DNA from: Climacium dendroides | Lineage: Eukaryota; Streptophyta; Bryopsida; Hypnales; Climaciaceae | NCBI GenBank assembly: GCA_950106755.1 | Contig: OX467084.1 | Coordinates: forward strand, 26,539,213-26,603,212 | Reading direction: 5' to 3' | Length of the DNA: 64,000 nucleotides | Shown: piece by piece, positions 14,839 to 26,887 of the stretch | How the letters are laid out: each line of letters begins with the position of its first letter | Position numbering within the stretch: position 1 is the first letter of the stretch | Program-made: the position numbers and the translations under genes | Notes under the pieces: model-generated | Told to the model about the DNA's origin: nothing | Database searches by the model: none | What the model saw: the letters and a program-made list of their open reading frames with translations, nothing else

Positions 14839-15360
14839 CCGTCCTCGTCGTCTCCAAACAGTTAAACCCCAAACCAATTTAGTGCCGCTGTTCGAGATTC
14901 ACTCCGATTCCTCTCAAATCTCCAGCTGCGAAATCCAACGCAATGACACTCAATCTCCATCTTGCGTTCATGCCTCCGGGAATACATTCTTGCACACAAC
15001 CAACTCCGAAGGGATAGAAATTCAATGAAATTTGGAAGGAAACCCTAATTCACCATTTTGGCTTCGAACAAAGCGGGCCGTTCCCTGTTTGACATGACGT
15101 TCCTCTCTTTGGAAACACAATTTTTCAGTGGTTCAAATCTACAGCGGCATGAATCAATGCGATGTCGTGGCAGTGGAGAAAAACGAAGGAATCGAGCATC
15201 CCGCACTGCACCACCGACGAGTGCACTGAGCAGGAAGATATTGAACAAGCCCTAATTCTGCTTCGTCATTGTATTCCGCAACTCAGAGCTCTGTTCACAC
15301 TTGCTTTGAAGAGTTCGTGGGAACGATTTTGGGAACGCGATCCTTTATGACGTTCACAAC
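14839..15360 (-). promoter_or_regulatory. THO2 upstream region (5' UTR and promoter)
   Basis: This 0.5-kb stretch directly upstream of the THO2 ATG is less AT-rich than the DNA to its left and right and should hold the 5' leader and promoter. I see no convincing TATA box. Short open frames on both strands here resemble no family I know and are treated as chance. From about 15,360 the sequence turns strongly AT-rich toward the Helitron array. Confidence 0.4.
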
Positions 15361-15689
15361 TCCATCGCGGTCAGGTGCCGAACTGGAATTTCCACGTCAA
15401 TATTGACAAATTCATGTCACCTTGCACCAATCACTAGATGCCACGCGGCAATTTCTTACAAAAATAACTTAATTTATGTCAAATCTGACCTTCATGTACA
15501 GTATGGTAAATTATCAAAGTCACACTAATTGAAATTTGTGCACATTGAAATATTCTTGGATTGTATCAATTTTTTACAAAATTTTGTGGTGAAATTAATA
15601 TTCTCCCCCGCTATAAGTGTATTGATATTCAATCTAATTTTATAATTGTTCAACTTCAACACATTTTTAGCTATAATTTTAGTAAATTA

Positions 15690-16540
15690 CTAGCGATTGG
15701 CACTTGCTATGCTACGCATTCACCATTAGAATTTCATTAGAATTTTTATGTATTAGATAGAATGCAGAGCAAGAATTTCAATAAATATTCAGATAAAAAT
15801 TACTAAAATCTTCATATAATTTTTTTATTAAATAAGCATATATTGATATAAACAATAGAAATTTAATGAATGATGAATGAAATACATGCAACGATGAATA
15901 TGGTAAAAGATATACATACATTAGAATGCATTTAGAAATTTGACTCAATTGTTACAAACAATGGCAACCCAAATAGAAGAATTTAAAGAAAAAAATTATA
16001 AATCTCAAAAGCTTCGTGAACAATTTAATTGTTGTAAAATCCAAAATCAATTCAATCTAATAAATTTCTCAAATCAATTGGTAGTAGCAATAGAAAATTG
16101 AAATCAGAAGCTCAAAGCTCACGAAAGCACAAAATTATAGAAACGCAAAAGAAATATAAAGCCAAGAAAAGCAATGGAATTGTTACCTTTATAATATCGC
16201 CATATTGATCCTCTTCAATATCACCTCAATTACAACGACTATAATATTTCTATAATATCATCCTTTGTAAAAAGTGATATTACAGAGGTGATTGTGAACT
16301 ATTACTCTATTTCAGTAATATCACATTGTGTGAAAATAAGATTTCTATGTATGCATGATTGGAAATATTTTTATAGAATAATTAAAATAATTATTTTAAA
16401 GACTTATCCAAATCATTATCATGCATTCTATTCAAATTTTTACTAATATATGATATAATGAATGCGTAGCATAGTAAGCACAAGTCTCTAGTATTAATGG
16501 TAGCATTTGTGATATTACAGAGGGACTTATGATTTTAGTA
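15690..16540 (-). mobile_element. Non-autonomous Helitron-like element H3
   Basis: On the minus strand this element begins near TTTACTAAAATCATAAG (about 16,540) and ends GCGTAGCATAGCAAG...CTAG at 15,690, followed by T, as expected of Helitron 3' ends inserted at A|T. It has no coding capacity. The interior closely matches H2 and also the 5' flank of H1 at 23.1-23.47 kb. A second copy of the 3' terminus, in opposite orientation and ending CTAG|T, lies near its 5' side (ends 16,491). A hairpin of GTGATATTAC arms lies near 16.27-16.32 kb. DNA just left of 15,690 again looks like a Helitron 5' end, a possible remnant of a fourth unit. Confidence 0.65.
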
Positions 16541-16544
16541 AATT

Positions 16545-17410
16545 ATAGCAGTTTGGTGCTTACTATGCTATGCATTCATCTTTAGAATTTTATAAGAATT
16601 TTTATGTATTAGATAGAATGTAGAACAAAAATTTCAATAAACCTTCAAATAAAAATGACTAAAATCTTTGTATAATTTTTTTATAAGTAAGCATATATTG
16701 AAATGTACAATAGAAATTTATTGAATGATGAATGAAACATATGCAATGGTAAATACTATAAAAGATACACATACATTACAATGCATTAGAAATTTGACTC
16801 CATTGGTACAAAAAATGGCAATCTAAATTGAAGAATTGAAAAGAAAAACTTATAAATCTCAAAAACTTTGTGAACAACTTAATTGTTGTGGAATCCAAAA
16901 TCGGTTCAATTGAATAAATTTCTCAAATCATTTGGTAGTAGCAATAGAAAATTGAAATCATGAAAGCTCAAAGCTCACAAAAGTACAAAATCATAGAAGT
17001 ACAAAGAAGTGTAAAGCCAAGAGAAGCAATGGATTTGCTACCTCTATAATATCATCCTATGGATCCTCTTTAATATCACCTCAATTGCAACAATTATATC
17101 ATTTCTATAATATTGCCCTTTGTAAAAAGTGATATTATAGAAGTGATTGCAAACTGCTACTCTATTTCAGTAATATCACATTGTGTGAAAATATGATTTC
17201 TATGTATGCATGATTGGAAATATTTTTACAAAATATTTAAAATGATTATTTTAAAGACTTATTGAAATCATTATCGTGCATTCTATTCAAATATATGAAA
17301 ATTTTACTAATATGTGATACAATGAATGTGTAGCATAGCAAGCATGAACCCCTAGTATTAATGGTAGCATTTGTGATATTACAGAAGGAGTTATGATTCT
17401 ATTAGTATGA
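16545..17410 (-). mobile_element. Non-autonomous Helitron-like element H2
   Basis: This is the second unit of the head-to-tail array, homologous to H3 along its length with a spacing of about 860 bp. The minus-strand 5' end is TCATACTAATAGAATCATAA at 17,410. The 3' end near 16,545 is degenerate (CTAT instead of CTAG) but preceded by the same GCATAGCATAGTAAGCACC stretch. As in H3, an opposed copy of the 3' terminus sits about 55 bp inside the 5' end, with CTAG at 17,352-17,355. No protein is encoded. Confidence 0.65.
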
Positions 17411-17659
17411 TGACTAGCAGTTGGTGCTTGCTATGCTACGCATTCATCATTAGAAAATTTCATTACAATTTTTATGTATTAGATAGAATGCAAAGTAAGA
17501 ATTTCAAAAAATCTTTAGATAAAAATTACTAAAATCTTCATATAATTTTTTTTATAAATAAGCATATACTGAAATAAACAATAGAAATTTAATGAATGAT
17601 GAATGAAATACATGCAATGATCAATACAATAAAAGATACAGATACATTAGAATGCATTA

Positions 17660-20600
17660 GATAATGATGGGCATGTTCATCATTTTCGTGAATAAAATCA
17701 ACACTAAAACATTGATGTACATCACCAAGCATACGGTCAGTGATTTTACGGTTGATTTCTTGAGCATCATCATTTTAGACAACCAAAATTACACGCTCAG
17801 AAAAATCAACCGAACCATTAAAAATTGCATCAATAAGTCCATCTAAAGAATTTTCATGTGCAACCATTCCAAGCGGTAGCTCTACCTCTGAACCGATTTT
17901 GCCTTCACCAATATCTAATAAAAATTGTTGAAAATCCGGTTGACTTTGTAAACGCATATTAGTGGTCAAATGAAAATGTTGCATTAATGGAAACAAATAT
18001 GAACGTCGCAAGCAAGCCTCAATAGTTTGTTTACGACCTCCACCTACAACTACAGGTAACATTTGGCAAAAATCACCACCATAAAGAACTACAAGACCGC
18101 CATTTGGAGTATCATTACCTCGAATATCTCACAATGATCGATCTATTGCTTCGATCATAAATCTATGTCCAGCACAAGCTTCATCAAGTACAATCAATTG
18201 TACTTCACGTAAATTTTGAGCTAACGACGATTGGGCACTAATCGAACATATTGATTTATCATGCAATTGTAATGGAATGGCAAGAGATGAATGTACTATT
18301 TGCCCTTCATGAAAAAGACAAGCAACAATCCCACTTGTTGCCATTGCCATACATTTAATACCACAACCTCGAAGATAACCTAATATGGTATTATATACAA
18401 AAGTCTTGCCGATACCCCCAGGTCCGTCCAAGAAAAATAATTTACATTGAGGATGTGGTCCTAAAATGGCATTAGTGACTGCATTGAAAATAATACGTTG
18501 TTCGTCATTTAGTTTGTCTATGTCCTCTTCTGTAAAGTTAGGGTTTAAATTATCTAAGTTAGTATTGTTATTGACATCATCAACCACATCAATAATATTT
18601 GGATAACCACATTCATTCAAATCTTGAATGTTAAAAAAATCTTCAATGCGTTTATTATTAAACGACAAATGTTCATTGATGGACAAAATCGCTTTACTAT
18701 AGCAATTTTGATCATTGCGTAAATCATCAAACATAACGTCAATATGTCTCCTTAACAAACTAAGAGGATCCAATGGTTGTCCAAACACAAGAAGTGTTGC
18801 AAACAACCGTCGAATTTGTCTAGGCAATGAAATGACAGATGCCTCTTGGAGACAATTGCCCCATTCCACTATAAGAAAACTGCGTTTTTGACGATGTTTT
18901 GACAAAAACACGTGACGTCTAAAAAAACGTCACATGTTTTCAAAAACATCCGACGTTTGCCAAAAAACAAGTGCTGGGTAATGAGATTTCAATTGATGTC
19001 AACGACAACAAGGCAACAAAATTCAGAGAATAAATGAATGTCACTTGCAACGTCACATGTCTTCCATAACGTCAAACACAACAGAATATGTTTTTTTTGA
19101 CATCACAAAAAACATGAGAAATCCACGTCAGCAAGTAAACTTATTTTGATTATGGCTAAATTAGTAAAAATTGTTTTGAAATGTTGACCACATATAAAAA
19201 TTTAAGGATAGGGCAGCCACATGGCATACCTTGCAAAAAAAAAGGACATGGATGGATGTGCACCATGGATGAGAAGAGCTGGTTTTTATACTAGTGGGGT
19301 GATAGGAAGAGAAACAATCCATATGGGATAAGTACAACAAAACTTGTGTTCAATATAAAATGTGTAAAAAAACAAGACTCGTTGATTCTGATGTCTAAAT
19401 CAACATGTCACATGTCTAAAACAACATCTACATGTCTAAAACAACGTCAAAATGGACAATGTTCAAATTCCCATTCTCCATTTATCCCATATCTTTTGTC
19501 TCATCATGGACAGAGAATGAATATAAATAGGACCCCTTTACCTTCATTTTTAATAAATTTTAATGACTTATTTCCTTCATTTTGCCATCAAAAATCCTTT
19601 TGATCGTACATGGTAAGTTTTCTTTACATTTTTTTGAATTAAAATTTTTTATATGTTTATTTTATTTTATTTTTTCAATAGTTTTTTTTGTACTGACCTT
19701 GTTTAGGGTTTTTTGTTCAGACCTTTGCATGACATAAAGGTTGTTCACAATGATGTCAAAATGGACACGTCTATGTTTTATGAGACGTCATGAACAACAG
19801 GACTTTAGAATTTCAACTCACCCAATATTGCTGACGTGGCATGTCCACGTCAAAAAATGCCACGTCAGATTTGAAAGGGGTCCACATCACCGCCCCGGGC
19901 AGGAAGGGGTTGGGGGAAAAAAGTACACGTGGTAAAAACTACCCAAACAAAAGTTGAGTTGGCATTTTGGACCCCTCCACATGTCACACTTAGAGAAGTT
20001 TGGAGGCCTTGAATTTTTTTGACATCACAAAAAATCGTCATGTTATTGGTGACGTTCACAAAAATTTTAGCATGTTTTGGACGTTTCTTTTTTGACGGAT
20101 TTCGGAGGACATCAACGTCGATGTCAAACCCGTTTTTAAAAACACAGATGCCTGTTTTTTGTGACATCCAAAAAAACTACGTTTTCTTATAGTGTTCACC
20201 ATCGTCTTGTAAAAGTCCTCTTGCAATGCAAGCGGCTTTGTATGTCGAATGTATCGTATTTCGAAAACAAAATAGGTCACCAAACGATGTTGGTGCCTCA
20301 ACATGAGTCAACAACAAACACAAGTAAAATAACTCAGTATCTACAAGAACCATGTTTACTCTACCAAAAACTTTTATCTTGCGTTGCCTTCTTTCCCATA
20401 CATTTTTTTTCATAATGGAAGATGCCCTATTAAATATGGATTGTATGGCACAATCCATCGATTGTCCAAATGGATAATTTGACCACGCGTACGTTTCTCA
20501 ACATAGCGACCATCATTTCGACGACGATACAAAACATGACCATCACCATCCATCTCGGTGGTATCTCGAGATTGCATTGGATAATGCTTGGAGCATTTTC

Positions 20601-22087
20601 CATCCTCCATGCACGGACAATTGGGATTATATAAACCACATGGACCGTGCATCATGTGCTTAACAACTACAGTATAAAGTTGCGGTTGCCTATTCAAATC
20701 TGGAATCTCAGTACATACAACTCTATCTACAAGGTCACAATTGTTGATCTTATCTTTCAACCAAAGAAGAATGTGAGCGTGAGGAAGACCGCGCTTTTGA
20801 AACTCAATAGTATAACAAAAAACAATTGTCTCCCCTAAGACATTTTTCTTTGTGATTTTGTCCATCATGGCTTTTAATTTGAGCTCAAAGACACGTACTA
20901 CAATATCTGGACGATCGAGAGGACTTTGGCCTGGTTCAAGCTCATCAATGATCTCAGACCAATTTGGATTACATGTCATTGTGACAAATAAATCCGGTTT
21001 ACCTAAAACTCTAACTAAGACCATACTATCAAGAAAGAGTTTCTGCATGTATCGAGGAGATCCAATGAATGTTGCAGGCAAAACAATGCGGCGCCCAATG
21101 CGTCCTTGAGTATCATCCTCCATAGCATCTACAATGCCCTGATAGCATTCTACTCGAAGTTCTGCTTGATGTTGTCTAATGAAAAGCAAATTTTCATGTT
21201 CTACACGCAAATATTGATCTACTATGTATTGCTGGAATAATCTACCGACCCTATGCAATACGTTAGATTCAGGTCGTTTGTGAAGCATATATTGGACAAA
21301 TGACTTTAAAGTCACTCCAGTATTTGCTTTAAAAGTGGGTGACCATCCGCATCGACCATCTGAAAACAACAGAGGATAGGATAAAGCATCATAGGCCGGA
21401 TGAATTTCATGGCTGTTGTAAATCTCCACCATGTCGGTGAAGAATAATATCTCTACTGGATTCTAAATATTGTTCATCAAGAACAACAGCAGCAACCTCT
21501 GAAACCACATGTCAATTGTATCGACGACTATATTCACCGGTAGGAGTTTCACCAGAGATACGCAATCCCATGTTATGTCCTCCCAAAAGAATATGATGTG
21601 AAGACTTAAAACCACGAACCAATGCATTGATTGATTCTAAAACCTCTTGGATGTTATTAACGGTCTCATGGTCAAGATCATCAAAGATCGCTATGCGACG
21701 ATTGGTTTGCAAATCATCATCTAAGAAATAAATCTGCGCAAATCTTGCGTCGTGATCTACTTCAGGTTCTAAATCTCCAATATGATGGCATAACTCTCCA
21801 TTTACACAAAAAGTATATACACCTCGACCCTCGACTTGGCCAGATTGGAGTTTACTACGCATACTTGTAAACACAAATGTTTGATTATATTTTCTAATGG
21901 ATTTAAGAAATCCTTGAGAATTGGATGTATTACCCATAAAAATCTCATTGAACATAGGGTGAATGGTAGGATGGCTAACATGTTCACTACCAACTTTGCC
22001 ATTGTAACAACATATTGTTGTTTTTTCTTTCCTAAAACGAAATGCTAAACATTTTGGACATAGATCCAAGACTATTAATATTGACAT
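17660..22087 (-). pseudogene. Helitron Rep/helicase pseudogene
   Basis: This was the rolling-circle transposase of H1. The N-terminal part (21,512-22,087) has a Cys cluster (LCPKC ... CCYNGKV) and YNQTFVFTS. The Rep core follows (20,410-21,432) with FVTMTCNPNW and the HUH motif in GLPHAHILLW. The helicase part carries Walker A GPGGIGKTF and Walker B LIVLDEA (18,129-18,911), then a piece down to about 17,660. Damage seen: a stop near 21,510, a frameshift near 21,425, loss of the segment that should hold the catalytic Tyr pair (the frame jumps from VPYNPYL to the WERRQRK region near 20,410), the CACTA insertion at 18,867-20,194, stops near 18,128 and 17,774, and a missing C-terminal helicase end. 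It is non-functional. Confidence 0.9.
18867..20194. mobile_element. CACTA (En/Spm-type) non-autonomous element inside the Helitron helicase
   Basis: The termini are CACTATAAGAAAAC at 18,867 and its inverted copy ending at 20,194, flanked by a 3-bp target duplication TTC (18,864-18,866 and 20,195-20,197). Both features are hallmarks of CACTA elements. The 1,328-bp interior has no transposase and is dense in ACGT cores (repeated GACGTC, ACGTCA and TGACGT-like motifs) and runs such as TTTTTTGACATCACAAAAAA. Dropping the element plus one TTC reads the host helicase continuously through DDGE|WGNCLQEAS, so the insertion postdates the Helitron gene. Confidence 0.9.
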
Positions 22088-23330
22088 CTACATAGTCATC
22101 AATTGTAAACAAAGCTTGAGCCATAGTCTACAAAAGATGACAATCCCGAATCTTAAAACTCACACTTCAAGATGTAAAAACAAAAAAAATAGTTTTGAAA
22201 TTGCACCTTTATAAGTTGTGCTCCAAAAATCTTCACCTCTTAAATATATACTCCACTTTGTTCCAATTTCCAAATGCTTTGTCTTCTAATACTCACTACA
22301 AATCAAAATACATTCAATAAATACATTTAACAAATATATTCATCAAATTTTGAAGTTTGGAGCTTATTTCAAAATTTAAGTAAAATTAAGTTAGATTTTG
22401 TCAAATTTTGTCAAATTATACCAAATTGTTCAAAATTCAAATCAAATTCCTTAAATTAGGTTATAAAAAAGTCCATTACCAAAAATGTGTACCTTTTGAA
22501 TATGCTCGCTTTGATGCAACGTCCAAATGCTTTGTCTTTTAATGCTCACTCTGCATCAAAATATATATAATAAACATGTTCAAATACAAAATTTTGATGT
22601 TGCAAAAAATTAGATCAAATTTGGTCAAATTTAACTAAATTATATCAAATTGCTTTAATTGGAACAAAATTGGAACAAAAATTGATCAAAATAGGTAAAA
22701 TTATTGCTCAATTCTTCAAGTTTATATTAATGTGCACAAATGAAACTCAAAAATTGCTCAAGTTCTTCAAATGAAACTTTATTTAGGTTAAACTATGAAA
22801 ATTAGGGTTTGGTTAAATCACATTGATGAAACTTGACTTAAATTGCTCAAATTATAATCAATTTCACATCAATTTTTTGAAATAAAGCTTCAAATAGATG
22901 AAGCACAATCTAAAAATCAAGAAACTATTGAAAAGCATTGAATAAATGAAGCTCAAACAAAACTCAATCTTCAAATCAACAATTTATACATCAAGTCAAA
23001 TTTCTTCAAATCAAATGTAAGCAAAGTTGTGTACCTTGGAAGTATTCTTGAGCTCAATACAATACTTGCATACCACCACCAACTTGATAGAATTCTTCCC
23101 TCACAAACAATGGTGACCAAAATTGAAGAATTGAAATGCAAATTTCTCAAATTGCAAGAATTTTGTAAAGACTTTGTTGTGGAATTCAAAATTGCTTCAA
23201 GTTAACAAAAGTTTCAAGTCATTTGATAGTAACAATAGAGCATTAGAATGAAGAACACTTAGAAACTCTCAAAATCATAGAATCATGCAAGTAGAATGAA
23301 GTGTGAAGCCAAGAATACCTTAACATCCAT
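22088..23330. other. AT-rich non-coding 5' portion of Helitron H1
   Basis: No gene is seen. The DNA is built of imperfect short repeats around TCAAATT, CAAATTTTG and AAATTGCTCAA. The part from about 23,100 onward is homologous to the interiors of H2 and H3 (AAGAATTGAA ... GTGAAGCCAAGA ... CATAATATCAC), which supports a common origin of the three units. Confidence 0.6.
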
Positions 23331-23499
23331 AATATCACTGTACCTTTGTAATATCACATTTTAACACTGTGTGATATTACAGAAGTAAAATGACCGTTGT
23401 AATTATGTATTATCACATAGTGTTAAAATGTGATATTACAGAGGTCCTTGTGATTTTAGTAGTATGAAGTATGATAGAGCTAGAGCTGAAGTTTCAGAA

Positions 23500-24255
23500 G
23501 CGGTCATGCTCTGATCGATTCTCCTCATCGTTGTGAGCATCCTCGCCCTCTTGCAAACCAAACTTCGACAATTTCCAGCGTCACCATGGCATTTCTCAAG
23601 GTATAAATTCAACTTGGGCGGCACAGTTGGTTTTCATGGAATGTCAAATGATTGGAGACCCGTCAGATGCCTCACACTCCGACAACGAACGATTCGTGTC
23701 TGTGGACGTGGGAGTCGGCATTGGGAGGGCGGTGGTTGATTTCAAATGATCGCGGTGTCCTTCCTTGAGAGTTAAATGGGGTCAGCTAGCTATGGGTTTG
23801 GAAAGACGGTGTGGGAATTTCTTGAAATGTGTCAAGTTCGGTGCAGAGACAATCATGGATGGATTAGAAAATGTCTCAACATCCTTCGAAGATGTTGATA
23901 CCACCTAGACGCCATCGTTCAATCTTTTGTTTGATATCGTTTCAGTTAATCCACTTTCTCTAGGTCGTGGCCCAAGCAGTCGCTCTTTTTTGGCAGGATG
24001 GGGCTATCTCGAGGCGCAGGGCAAACTCGGTGAGTCCATTGGAAGATGCATGTTCCGTGGTACTCGTCTGTTTCCGATTGGTCAGGGTGAAAAAATTGTC
24101 GAGCATGCCCAAAGGATCAGATCAGAATGTGGTTCACGAAACAAGAGATGAAAATCAATTTTAAGGGTTTTGGGCACGCTATGTCGCAAGCGCTGAAGAA
24201 TGTAGAGCATTTCTTAGTGCGGGGAATCACTGTGGATGGGAGGTGTATGTTTTGA
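23500..24255 (+). pseudogene. Unrecognised gene relic
   Basis: The DNA turns GC-richer right after the Helitron. Plus-strand frames read like ancient coding sequence with intervening stops. One (about 23,560-23,750) includes LVFMECQMIGDPSDASHSD and SVDVGVGIGRAVVDF. Another (about 23,790-24,150) includes KFGAETIMDGLENVSTSFED, LLFDIVSVNPLSLGRG and FLAGWGYLEAQGKLGESIG. A third (about 24,150-24,255) ends near NVEHFLVRGITVDGRC. I cannot assign a family. Frame changes and stops (for example between FEDVDTT and TPSFN) argue for a decayed copy, though short introns might explain some breaks. Confidence 0.4.
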
Positions 24256-24791
24256 GCTTTTGTATGACTTCCTTATCTTGCGAGACTTGTGTGGGAATGT
24301 GATCCCACATGCTAGACCCAAAACACTAGCATATGACAGGAAATGTCAAAAATTGTTCCCTTAAAAAGGAAAATTTTTGAGTTCTCATAAGAAATTAGGA
24401 AAACTTAGGAATACCAAATCTCAGGATATGAAAAAATTTCATTAGGTCTAAAAACCTAATTCCAGAACCCTAAAAAGTTCCAGAAATCGGATAACGGTGC
24501 CAGCCCTAAAAGCCAGAAACCGGATCTGTACTAGGGTTAGGATTTTGCTGCCAAAATCCGTCCCGTACATTCATCCGACTGACCGTCCGTCGGGCCAGTA
24601 TAAGAGGAGAACTATAGCCGGCAAAAGACACGAGTACTTCCTTATTTTCCTTCCACCTGTGTTTTCCGTCTTCCTAGCTTTGTGAGAATTCCGGTAGACT
24701 GAGGGACTGTGTAAGTTGCGATCGCGTAGGAGTTACCGGAGTGAAACTTTGTGAGTAGGAGAGGTAGGGAGAGATTGTGTGAGGTTTTCCT

Positions 24792-26861
24792 ATGAGCACG
24801 ATGTCTTCCAGGGCAAGCCGGCGCAAGCTGAAGGATCTGCCCGAGGACTTAGACGATGAACTTCCGCCGCCGCCCTGGCCGAAGATGATTCCGGTGATGA
24901 AGGTGGTGCCGGAGGTTTCTACCGAGGAGGACCGGCTGGGGCGCCTGTGAGAGAACCTCACTAACATGGGGTGTGAGGGGCTCATGGAGGTTCCTTGGGG
25001 CATCAAGGAGGAGAGCTTGGTATCTGATCTACTTCATCCGGAAAGCGGTATCTTGGATACCACCCTTTGGGCGAAGCCAGAATTGTGGTCAGTTAACATG
25101 TGGAGAGCCGTCTACAAATTTCGGGAGGTGCTGGACAAGGTCATGGAAAAAAATCAGGAGGTTGTGGAGGGCGAATTCCGAGCGCCGGCCAATCCGAAGG
25201 AGGGTCACCAGGTTTCCGACCTGATGAATCTGGAGTATCAGGATGTGATAGCATTTCTTAACCCTATCTTCCACCCAACCAAGCCAAGGTGAGTGGTAGC
25301 GAAGGTGGCCTCTGCCATCTTGGGGAGTCTTCAAGGTAAAATGATGATGGATTGGGTAACCATCATCCACAAGTTAACAGGGGACCTTGTGCGTTCCCTC
25401 CGGTCGGGGAAAAAGGGTCAGAGCCCACTTCCGGCGTACCTTTCCCATCTGTATGCCCAGCACTCTCTGCTTAAGGCGAATGAGGAGAGTGCCTACCAGG
25501 AGCTAGTTTAGCTCCAACAGTACGGAGGAGAAGAACCTTCCCCCCATGACGGACCAGATGATGAGGAGACGGAGGACGAGGAGCCGTCCACTCCTCTAAA
25601 GAAGAGGCAATGGTGGAATAATACTCCACCAGTAAAGCCGATAGAAGATCCTCCCGCGCCGGAGCCATTGGAGGAAGAAATTCCGGACCAGAAAACGAAA
25701 ACAAGACCAACTCCGGAAGAAGTCTGACCTTCTGTATAAGAGATTAGGCCGGTGCAACCGCAAGCTGGTCCCGCTCAGACCAAGGCCGGACCCTCCCGGA
25801 CTAGACTTATAAAAGCAGAGGAGGGAGATAGAACCCAAATGCAACTAGGGGGGACGCCGCTGGAGGATATTGGGGAAATTGCCTAGCACATTGTATGGCG
25901 GGCGGATGACCTCATGAAGCTTCTCGAGAATTACGAGGAGACTCTCAAGCGGGTGTGTCGGAAGATGGCACTAACCGACCGGAATGCCATCTTCCGGAGG
26001 ACAGATGCGTTGATGGAGGTGGAGAAGCAAAACGGCCTCCTAATAGAAGAACGGAAGTGGCTGGTGACGGAGTTGGGTGCTTTACGTGTAGAGAACTGGA
26101 CATTGTTGGATCGAGTCCAGGAATCGGAATCCAATTGCGTTGGATTGGAGAGCAATCTACGCACAGCCCAAGGGACGGCCTGAGTCATAGAAGGGGACCA
26201 CCGCCAGTAGATAGCGACATTGTGCCAAGGTGTGGTCCGGCTCCGGAATTCCTTGGAAGTACCGGTGGACTGCATCAACAAAGCCCGGATGTTCGAAGTC
26301 AACCTCGACGCAGCCACCAGCTCGAGTCGAGTACACATCATCAAGTGTTTGTTGGAGCAGGCGAGACGGATGGACGCCTCCCGGGCAGATATGCGGGAGA
26401 TGATGGAGTATCTGGCTCCCGTTGAGTCAAATCCGGTAACTCTTTCTTCCCCCTCCGCGCAAACTTTGGTGGTTACGGAAGGTAATAATCCGGAATCCAT
26501 CGTTACTGAAGTATCACCGGTGGTATCGGCTAGTCCGGAACTTTCACCACCACCTGGAAGGCCAGAAGGAGTGGACTGGGGTGCTGTGGTACCTCAAGGA
26601 AGCGAAGATCTCCTTCCGGTGACCCCGACCATTGACCTTACGGATACCTCTCCGGAGACGCGCAGTGGTCGGGCGGTACAGTCTTGTCCTCGTCACAAGA
26701 AGACCCAAAAGGATTCTCGGGGAAGTCCGGAAGTTCCGATAGTCGGGATCCGGAGTGTAGACAGGAACACCAACATCGTGGAGGTTCCGAGATGGGGACC
26801 AACGGGTCCAAATTTGTTTTCTCCGGGGAGTAGCTGGAAGGAGATCAAGCTAGATTTGTAG
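24792..26861 (+). pseudogene. Gag-like ORF, broken by stops
   Basis: Nearly continuous plus-strand coding sequence of roughly 690 codons is interrupted by several stops (near 24,948, 25,289, 25,509, 25,727, 25,739, 25,885 and 26,181). The N-terminal part has RASRRKLKDLPEDL and a proline run, DELPPPPWPKMIP. The middle (25,500-25,720) is acidic and proline-rich. The stretch at 25,914-26,180 is heptad-rich (MKLLENYEETLKRVCRKMAL through LLIEERKWLVTELGALRVEN) and looks like a coiled coil. The C-terminal 200 residues are Ser/Pro-rich. The domain order (linker, coiled coil, low-complexity tail, no enzyme motifs) resembles retroelement Gag more than a cellular enzyme, but no diagnostic zinc knuckle is visible. 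Confidence 0.4.
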
Positions 26862-26887
26862 AAGGACTATGCTCCTCCCACGGATCA

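Larger units (their letters stand above)
17414..23467 (-). mobile_element. Defective Rep/helicase-bearing Helitron H1
   Basis: This is a 6.05-kb Helitron. The 5' end at 23,467 reads TCATACTACTAAAATCA. The 3' end is CTAG at 17,414-17,417, preceded by GCGTAGCATAGCAAGC and followed by T. It contains a decayed Rep/PIF1-type helicase gene (17.66-22.09 kb), about 1.3 kb of AT-rich non-coding DNA on the 5' side, and a 1,328-bp CACTA insertion. The 5' flank at 23.34-23.45 kb carries two dyads built on GTAATATCACA / TGTGATATTAC. H1 abuts H2 with only 3 bp between their ends. It cannot encode its own transposase as it stands. Confidence 0.8.

Noticed and set aside
15045..15350. Short open frames on both strands upstream of THO2 as a divergent gene.
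   Set aside because: They are 60-67 codons, unrelated to anything I know, and overlap each other in several frames.
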